This document shows positions 59,645-64,000 of a stretch of 64,000 nt of DNA, piece after piece; the stretch's first letter is position 1; every line of letters starts with the position of its first letter. The stretch comes from Chromatiaceae bacterium. GTDB lineage: Bacteria; Pseudomonadota; Gammaproteobacteria; Chromatiales; Chromatiaceae. The position numbers and the translations under genes are program-made. The DNA lies in contig JAJDNF010000056.1 in the NCBI GenBank assembly GCA_022340805.1, forward strand, positions 18,778 through 82,777, read 5' to 3'. The notes under the pieces were generated by a model, which saw only the letters and a list, made by a program, of their open reading frames with translations, made no database searches and had not been told where the DNA came from.

Positions 59645-59658
59645 AAAGTCTGCGCGGA

Positions 59659-60213
59659 TCAGGGGCGCGGGAATACAGCCCCAACGCTGCCGGCTGCACG
59701 CGGCGGGCCCGACGGCGGCCGCGGATAGGGACGGTAGGCCGGGTGCTCCGGCTCCCATAAGGTCCAGGGACGCCCGGGCTTGTCGGGCCGAGGCGGCCGA
59801 TGGGTGGGTGGTCGCGGGTAGATCGGCCGTCGGTAGGCATATACCGGTGGCGAGGCAGGCGCCGCCTGCGCGGCCGCGCGCGCTTCCAGCTCGCGCCGGC
59901 GTAGCTCGTATTCGCGATCTCTCTGCTGCTTTTCCTGGCGTTCGCGGGTCAATCGCAGGCGTGACTCTTCGAGGCGTTTCGCCTGATTTAGAATGGAGTA
60001 TGGATCGTCCGCGGCCGGCAGATCGGGCGCGGCGTAGCTCGGCGCGTGGAATTGTTCGGTCGGGCCCACATCGCCAGGCGGTGGGTGATCGCTGATATGC
60101 GGCTGTCCCTGGTCGTCTGTCCAGCGATACAGCATATCGGCGCTGGCGACAGGGATGTTCGCAAGCGCCAGTGTCAGCGCAAACAGGCGCAGATTTCCGA
60201 AGCCGCGCAGCAT
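59659..60213 (-). CDS. DUF4124 periplasmic protein with Pro/Arg-rich tail
   Basis: A 184-residue protein with a signal peptide (ALTLALANIPVASA) and a DUF4124 domain at the mature N-terminus (DMLYRWTDDQGQPHISDHPP). A coiled-coil-like charged stretch (RLEESRLRLTRERQEKQQRDREYELRRRELEARA) follows, then a Pro/Tyr/Arg-rich tail. Function unknown. The 225 bases between it and the MsrAB gene show no clear element. Confidence 0.8.
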   Translation of the reverse strand: MLRGFGNLRLFALTLALANIPVASADMLYRWTDDQGQPHISDHPPPGDVGPTEQFHAPSYAAPDLPAADDPYSILNQAKRLEESRLRLTRERQEKQQRDREYELRRRELEARAAAQAAPASPPVYAYRRPIYPRPPTHRPPRPDKPGRPWTLWEPEHPAYRPYPRPPSGPPRAAGSVGAVFPRP

Positions 60214-60438
60214 TTGTCGTGCCTCCCGTATCCAGGTTGGATGGCAAGGTTGACTGTCAGGCGCACAAATCCAGTGTAGTGCGTCCTTCCGTTTGACACA
60301 GCTTGTCGGCGACCCTTAGCGGCGCATGCTCCCGCGACCTGCATAGGTGCAAGCCCTGATAAGCCGTTTGGCGGCAACATGCTGCGCTATTGCACCCTGC
60401 CATCACGCAGTGACCGACACGCGGCCCGACAGCATCGC

Positions 60439-61572
60439 TTATTCGAAAAGCTTGGCGTATTGGGCATAGCCCTGGGTCGCGAGATCCTCCTTCGGAACGA
60501 AGCGCAGTGCGGCCGAATTGATACAGTAACGCTGCCCGGTCGGCGCCGGACCGTCGTCGAATACGTGTCCCAGGTGCGAGTCGGCGAAACGGCTGCGTAC
60601 CTCGGTGCGCGGCAGCAACAGCTTGAAGTCCTTGTGTTCGGCGATGAAGCTGCTGTCCAGCGGCCTGGTGAAGCTCGGCCAGCCGGTACCGGAATCGTAT
60701 TTGTCCCTGGACGAGAACAGCGGTTCGCCGCTGACCACGTCGACATAAATGCCTTCGTGTTTGTTTTCCCAGTAGGCGTTGTCGAACGGTGGTTCGGTTC
60801 CTTCCTGCTGGGTGACCCGGTACTGCAGCGGCGTGAGCTTCTCGCGCAGAACCTGCTCCGTGGGCTTGCTGAATTGGCCGGGGACCGCGGCCGAGTACTT
60901 GGCGTAATCCACGTGGATCTGGTCACCCCAGGTGCGCTCGAGGTAGCGGTCGCGTCCAGAATTGTAGCGGTAGAATTTGTAGCGCAGCGGGTTCTTCGCG
61001 TAGTAGTCCTGATGGTAGTCTTCTGCCCGGTAGAAGGTGCCCACCGGGATGACCTGCGTGACCACCGGCCGGTCGTATCGCCCGCTCGCGGACAGCTTGG
61101 CAAGCGAGTCTTCGGCCATGCGACGCTGCTTGTCATCATGGTAGAAGATTGCGCTGCTGTATTGCTGACCACGGTCGACGAACTGGCCGCTGCCGTCCGT
61201 GGGGTCGATTATCCGCCAGAATACCTGCAGCAGGCCCTCATAGCTGATCACCGCGGGGTTGAAGCGCACCAGCACACTCTCGAAGTGGCCCGTTCCGCCG
61301 TTCGCCACCTGTTCGTAGCTCGGGTTCGGCAGGTCGCCGCCGGTATAGCCCGAGATGGCCTCCACGACACCGGGCACCTGCTCGAAGTCCGCCTCGACGC
61401 ACCAGAAGCAGCCCCCGGCAAAAGTCGCCAGCTGGGTGTGACCGTCGTCCGCCAGCGCGGACATCGCCGGTGTCGCCGGGGCCCGCGGTGTTGAAGCGCC
61501 CGGCGGCCAAAACACCCACGCGACGGCGACCAGTGCCGCCAATGCGAGACCCATCATGATCGGCTTGTTCAC
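60439..61572 (-). CDS. msrAB: Fused peptide methionine sulfoxide reductase MsrA-MsrB, membrane anchored
   Basis: A 377-residue repair enzyme for oxidised methionine in periplasmic proteins. An N-terminal helix ([17 protein letters not shown]) anchors it. MsrA comes first, with its catalytic cysteine in [11 protein letters not shown] and the HQDYY motif; MsrB follows, with SGTGWPSF and the catalytic [11 protein letters not shown]. The zinc CxxC pairs often found in MsrB are absent ([10 protein letters not shown]). I choose GTG 61572, with GGGAGG at good distance. Confidence 0.92.
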   Translation of the reverse strand: MNKPIMMGLALAALVAVAWVFWPPGASTPRAPATPAMSALADDGHTQLATFAGGCFWCVEADFEQVPGVVEAISGYTGGDLPNPSYEQVANGGTGHFESVLVRFNPAVISYEGLLQVFWRIIDPTDGSGQFVDRGQQYSSAIFYHDDKQRRMAEDSLAKLSASGRYDRPVVTQVIPVGTFYRAEDYHQDYYAKNPLRYKFYRYNSGRDRYLERTWGDQIHVDYAKYSAAVPGQFSKPTEQVLREKLTPLQYRVTQQEGTEPPFDNAYWENKHEGIYVDVVSGEPLFSSRDKYDSGTGWPSFTRPLDSSFIAEHKDFKLLLPRTEVRSRFADSHLGHVFDDGPAPTGQRYCINSAALRFVPKEDLATQGYAQYAKLFE

Positions 61573-61782
61573 CACCAACCTCCCAAACTGTTTCCATCCA
61601 GACTGATTAGACCGGATGAGGAGCAATATTCATGCACGCCTTGCGTAAGGTATGAGGCCGAGGGTAGCGGACCGGCGGTCCAAGCGGTATGACACCTGTC
61701 AATGCACCTGGCCGGCGGCCTCGCGTTCAATAGAGGCCGGCGCCGCAAGCCCGAAGACCCATACCACGGAGGCAGAGTAGCC

Positions 61783-62124
61783 ATGCGCATCGGAGTAACC
61801 AGCCAGAACTTTCGTACCGTCACCGGCCACGCCGGCAAGACGCGGCGGTTTCTGATCTACGAGGTACAGGCGGACGGAGGCTTGCTGGAGGTCGACCGCC
61901 TGGACCTCCCCAAGGCGATGTCGTTGCACGAATTCCGCGGCGACGACCACCCCTTGTTTACCCTCGACGCGGTCATCACCGCCAGCTGCGGCGAGGGCTT
62001 CGTGCGCCGCCTGGGCCAACGGGGCGTCAAGGTCGTTGCCACCGCGGAGGCCGATCCGGTCAAGGCCGCCGAGGCCTTCGCGGCAGGCAGGCCATTGGCG
62101 CCACCACTGCCGCACGATCACTAG
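61783..62124 (+). CDS. NifX/NafY-like (dinitrogenase Fe-Mo cofactor family) protein
   Basis: A 113-residue protein of the NifX/NifB-C-terminal fold family: RIGVTSQNFRTVTGHAGKTRRFLIYEV, then SLHEFRG and AVITASCGEGFVRRLGQRGVKVVATAEADPVKAAEAF. The family binds iron-sulfur or Fe-Mo cofactors; here no nif genes are nearby, so it may serve a general metal or cluster role. ATG 61783 with GGAGG ten bases upstream is preferred over the ORF-track start. Divergent from msrAB. Confidence 0.8.
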   Translation: MRIGVTSQNFRTVTGHAGKTRRFLIYEVQADGGLLEVDRLDLPKAMSLHEFRGDDHPLFTLDAVITASCGEGFVRRLGQRGVKVVATAEADPVKAAEAFAAGRPLAPPLPHDH

Positions 62125-62144
62125 CGGCCCAGGCCCACACCTGC

Positions 62145-63137
62145 CTAGGGCGTAGCCGACGGGCGGCCGCAGCCGGTACAGAAATGCTGCTCCGAACTCA
62201 GCGGTCTGCCACAGCCAAGGCAGAACTGCTGCCGCGGTTTGGCACCGTGCCGCCCGATCTCCTCGATCAGCTTGTCGACCCCGGCATGAAAGAAGGGCTC
62301 GGGTGGAATGAACATCGCATTCAGATAGGCGAGCCGGGCGATCGATTCGGGTAACTGGGCGGCCTGCGGCATGGCCGCATCGTCGACCAGCACCGGGATC
62401 ACCGGTATCCCTTTGCTGAGCGCCGACTCGATCTCGAGACGCACATAGTCATCGGCCAGGCCGAGTCGGACCTCTCCATCCCGGTTGCGGATGTCCACCC
62501 AATGTGGACCGATGATCGCGATCAGCAGATTGGCCCCGTCGATGGTCTCGCGGATCTTGTCACGAAAATCCATGCCCACCGGGATCGAATCGACGTCACG
62601 GAAGACCCTCTGTTTGCCGAAATGCGCAGTGAGGCGGTCACAGATCCTGCCAGTGATCGCTCGACTGTCTTCACGACGATACGACACAAACAGCGTCTGG
62701 TCGGCGTGTTTCGGTCGCCGTGCGGTGCTGCTGCGCGGGTCGGCGGCGTCGACCTCCGCAGTTCGTTCGGCACCTGCGACAGCGCGTTCGCCGCCCACCA
62801 GGTTGACGAACAGATAGTCGCCCGGCGACGACAGGGCCTTGAGCGACTGGCCCATGCCCTTGAGCGAGAATGATTCGCCCAGGGTCTTGGGCGCCACGTC
62901 GCCACATACTAACGTCAGCGTCTCACCCGGGTGCAGGTCGACGGCCAGCGGCTTGCTCTTGTACAAATCGATGGCGATACGCACGGTATGCGATCCACTC
63001 GGCAGGGCATACTTTTTCGTCTCGCCCGATCTGATCTTGTCGACCGTCTTGTCGTCGATCAGTAGCGCGAAACCGCGTAGCGCGTTGGAGACTGAACGTT
63101 CGCGGCTGATCGAAAGGTACCCATTGCCGCCCGACAT
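62145..63137 (-). CDS. TIR-domain protein with N-terminal beta domain and C-terminal zinc ribbon
   Basis: A 330-residue protein. The N-terminal domain (about 1-90) has the DGxxVxKIxxGETKxYxLPxGxHT pattern found in uncharacterised beta-rich domains. A linker leads to a TIR domain (about 145-285): LFVSYRREDSRAITGRI, then VFRDVDSIPVGMDF, LLIAIIGPHWV and the VRLEIESAL helix with the glutamate expected for NADase activity. The C-terminus is a double-Cys zinc ribbon (FCLGCGRPLSSEQHFCTGCG). It begins two bases after the zinc-ribbon membrane gene. NADase or scaffold function is inference. Confidence 0.83.
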   Translation of the reverse strand: MSGGNGYLSISRERSVSNALRGFALLIDDKTVDKIRSGETKKYALPSGSHTVRIAIDLYKSKPLAVDLHPGETLTLVCGDVAPKTLGESFSLKGMGQSLKALSSPGDYLFVNLVGGERAVAGAERTAEVDAADPRSSTARRPKHADQTLFVSYRREDSRAITGRICDRLTAHFGKQRVFRDVDSIPVGMDFRDKIRETIDGANLLIAIIGPHWVDIRNRDGEVRLGLADDYVRLEIESALSKGIPVIPVLVDDAAMPQAAQLPESIARLAYLNAMFIPPEPFFHAGVDKLIEEIGRHGAKPRQQFCLGCGRPLSSEQHFCTGCGRPSATP

Positions 63138-63139
63138 GA

Positions 63140-63475
63140 TCAGACCTCGCCACCACCGATGGCCATGTACAACACCAGGATACCGATAGCAACGTACAAC
63201 CAAAGCCGCCCAACGCTCTTCTTGGACTCGCTCTCACCCTTGACCAGGTAGTAGATACCCATGCCGATGCCGATAAACGGAATGAGCAGGCTCGCGGCCA
63301 TTACCCCGTATTTGAGCCCGTCCGAGACCGTCTCCTCGGGTCCGCTCAGATCGAGCACCTTCATTGGCGGTTCCGGCGGTTCCGGCGGCTTCGTCACGAC
63401 TTGTAGCGATGCACCACAGCTGCCGCAAAATCGGGCATCATCCGGATTCTCTGTTCCACACGCTGGACAAAACAT
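63140..63475 (-). CDS. Zinc-ribbon membrane protein, partner of the TIR protein
   Basis: A 111-residue protein. An N-terminal zinc ribbon (FCPACGTENPDDARFCGSCG) is followed by a Pro/Glu linker and two membrane helices (GVMAASLLIPFIGIGMGIYYLV and LWLYVAIGILVLYMAI). The start has GGGAGG six bases upstream. It is the first gene of a two-gene unit; the ribbon resembles that at the end of the TIR protein, suggesting a sensor or docking partner at the membrane. Confidence 0.78.
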   Translation of the reverse strand: MFCPACGTENPDDARFCGSCGASLQVVTKPPEPPEPPMKVLDLSGPEETVSDGLKYGVMAASLLIPFIGIGMGIYYLVKGESESKKSVGRLWLYVAIGILVLYMAIGGGEV

Positions 63476-63906
63476 CTCGAGCCTCCCGCCGCTTGCCTCT
63501 GCTATTTTCTATGATCTTAAAGATTAGGCGACATGGGGTGGACGGGCGGGAAAAATTCACCGTCCACTGTATGCCGGGGTTGTGGCCGCACCTGGCACCG
63601 GCGTCTTCGCCCTAAGCTGCATCTTGCACCGGTCGATCATGGGCAAACAGTGAAATCCGATGTAGCGACTGCCAATCATCGTTTTTCCGGGATTTTCTGG
63701 CGGACATGGTCTGTGGCCGGCGGAGGATCTATCCGCGCCCTCGCTTGCCCAGGCACGCCTGCACTTGCGGTGACGCTGCACATCCCTGCGCCTTGCCCCC
63801 ACCGGGCTTGCGCGACAAACCGCTCCGCGCGATTCGTTCGCTCCATAGCGGCTTTCAGGCGCACCTGTCCGGCGCGATCATCTCGGATACTGGTGCAACA
63901 TGCATG
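63476..63906. other. 431-base region without a supported gene
   Basis: It contains the upstream region of the zinc-ribbon/TIR unit. An AT-richer patch near 63505-63530 could hold its promoter, but no consensus boxes are convincing. ORFs in the track here (for example 63533-63910) have no ribosome-binding site or protein-like composition. Confidence 0.5.
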
Positions 63907-64000
63907 CTAGGCGTCCGCCGCGGTTTTGGCGACCGCCGCGTGGTAGTTCAGCGCCCAACGGGTCTTGGTCTGCTGCTCCAGATCCTGCTCGGCCCCGACC
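63907..64000 (-). CDS. C-terminal end of an unidentified gene cut by the window
   Basis: The minus frame is open from the window end to a TAG at 63907-63909 and encodes EQDLEQQTKTRWALNYHAAVAKTAADA. Composition looks like a real helical C-terminus. Too short to assign. Confidence 0.45.
   Translation of the reverse strand, partial: VGAEQDLEQQTKTRWALNYHAAVAKTAADA

Noticed and set aside
60379-61494. A 371-codon plus ORF opposite msrAB
   Set aside because: The minus strand encodes clear MsrA and MsrB active sites.

Overview
This 64 kb window looks like chromosomal DNA of a GC-rich gammaproteobacterium. The reasons are conserved gene orders: rseA-rseB-rseC-mucD-lepA-lepB-rnc-era-recO-pdxJ, a GacS/BarA-type kinase beside cysM and rlmD, nagZ beside a methylthioinosine-type phosphorylase, and a DsbB. 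The last third carries a complex I/Mrp hybrid cluster, which would suit a sulfur-oxidising or Chromatiales-like lineage, but that placement is inference. I saw no rRNA, tRNA, CRISPR array, transposase or prophage. Both ends cut through genes.

Layout. 1-10.1 kb: envelope-stress regulators (RseA partial, RseB, RseC), the periplasmic protease MucD/DegP, a small glutaredoxin-like protein, a strong hairpin plus T-run, then lepA, lepB, a DUF4845 membrane protein, rnc, era, recO and pdxJ. 10.2-16.1 kb: a GacS/BarA-like tripartite kinase (minus strand), cysM, a PolB-type exonuclease relative that has lost its catalytic acids, rlmD and a CYTH phosphohydrolase. 16.1-23.6 kb: a peptide ABC importer lacking an ATPase gene with an L,D-transpeptidase embedded in it, an orphan FliL-like protein, nagZ, HPRT and MTIP-type phosphorylase (murein and purine salvage), then SEL1/SH3 and small membrane proteins. 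23.9-29.3 kb: a DUF4403 protein and a run of three lipoproteins (two LssY_C paralogues and an alpha/beta hydrolase). 29.3-36.8 kb: a CHASE/multi-PAS hybrid kinase, divergent dsbB, a thioredoxin-like protein, a secreted propeller-like protein and two small domain-of-unknown-function proteins. 36.9-44.7 kb: a YajD-type HNH nuclease, recQ, an N-formylglutamate amidohydrolase and the pentose-phosphate genes gnd, zwf and tal.

44.7-55.9 kb: a single minus-strand run of about twelve tightly overlapping genes. In transcription order they are MrpE, MrpF, MbhD-like (DUF4040), MrpG, MbhE+MrpB, MrpC, a double-length MrpD/NuoL-N fusion, NuoH, NuoB, NuoC, NuoD and a ferredoxin-GltD-type NAD(P)H oxidoreductase, followed by a rubrerythrin-like protein. 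This is neither a standard NADH:quinone oxidoreductase nor a plain Mrp antiporter. It resembles the Mbx/Mbs class of Mrp-coupled respiratory complexes. By eye, its NuoD-like subunit lacks both the quinone-site residues and the [NiFe] cysteines, and its NuoB-like subunit lacks one of the paired N2 cysteines. A divergent CBS protein and an ArsB/NhaD-type transporter sit beside it. This is the best candidate for a poorly described system.

55.9-64 kb: regulators and stress genes (DUF6933 protein, LysR regulator, DUF4124 protein, fused MsrAB, NifX-like protein), then a two-gene unit of a zinc-ribbon membrane protein and a TIR-domain protein that ends in the same kind of zinc ribbon, which is a possible NADase or defence module. 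A cut-off gene closes the window.
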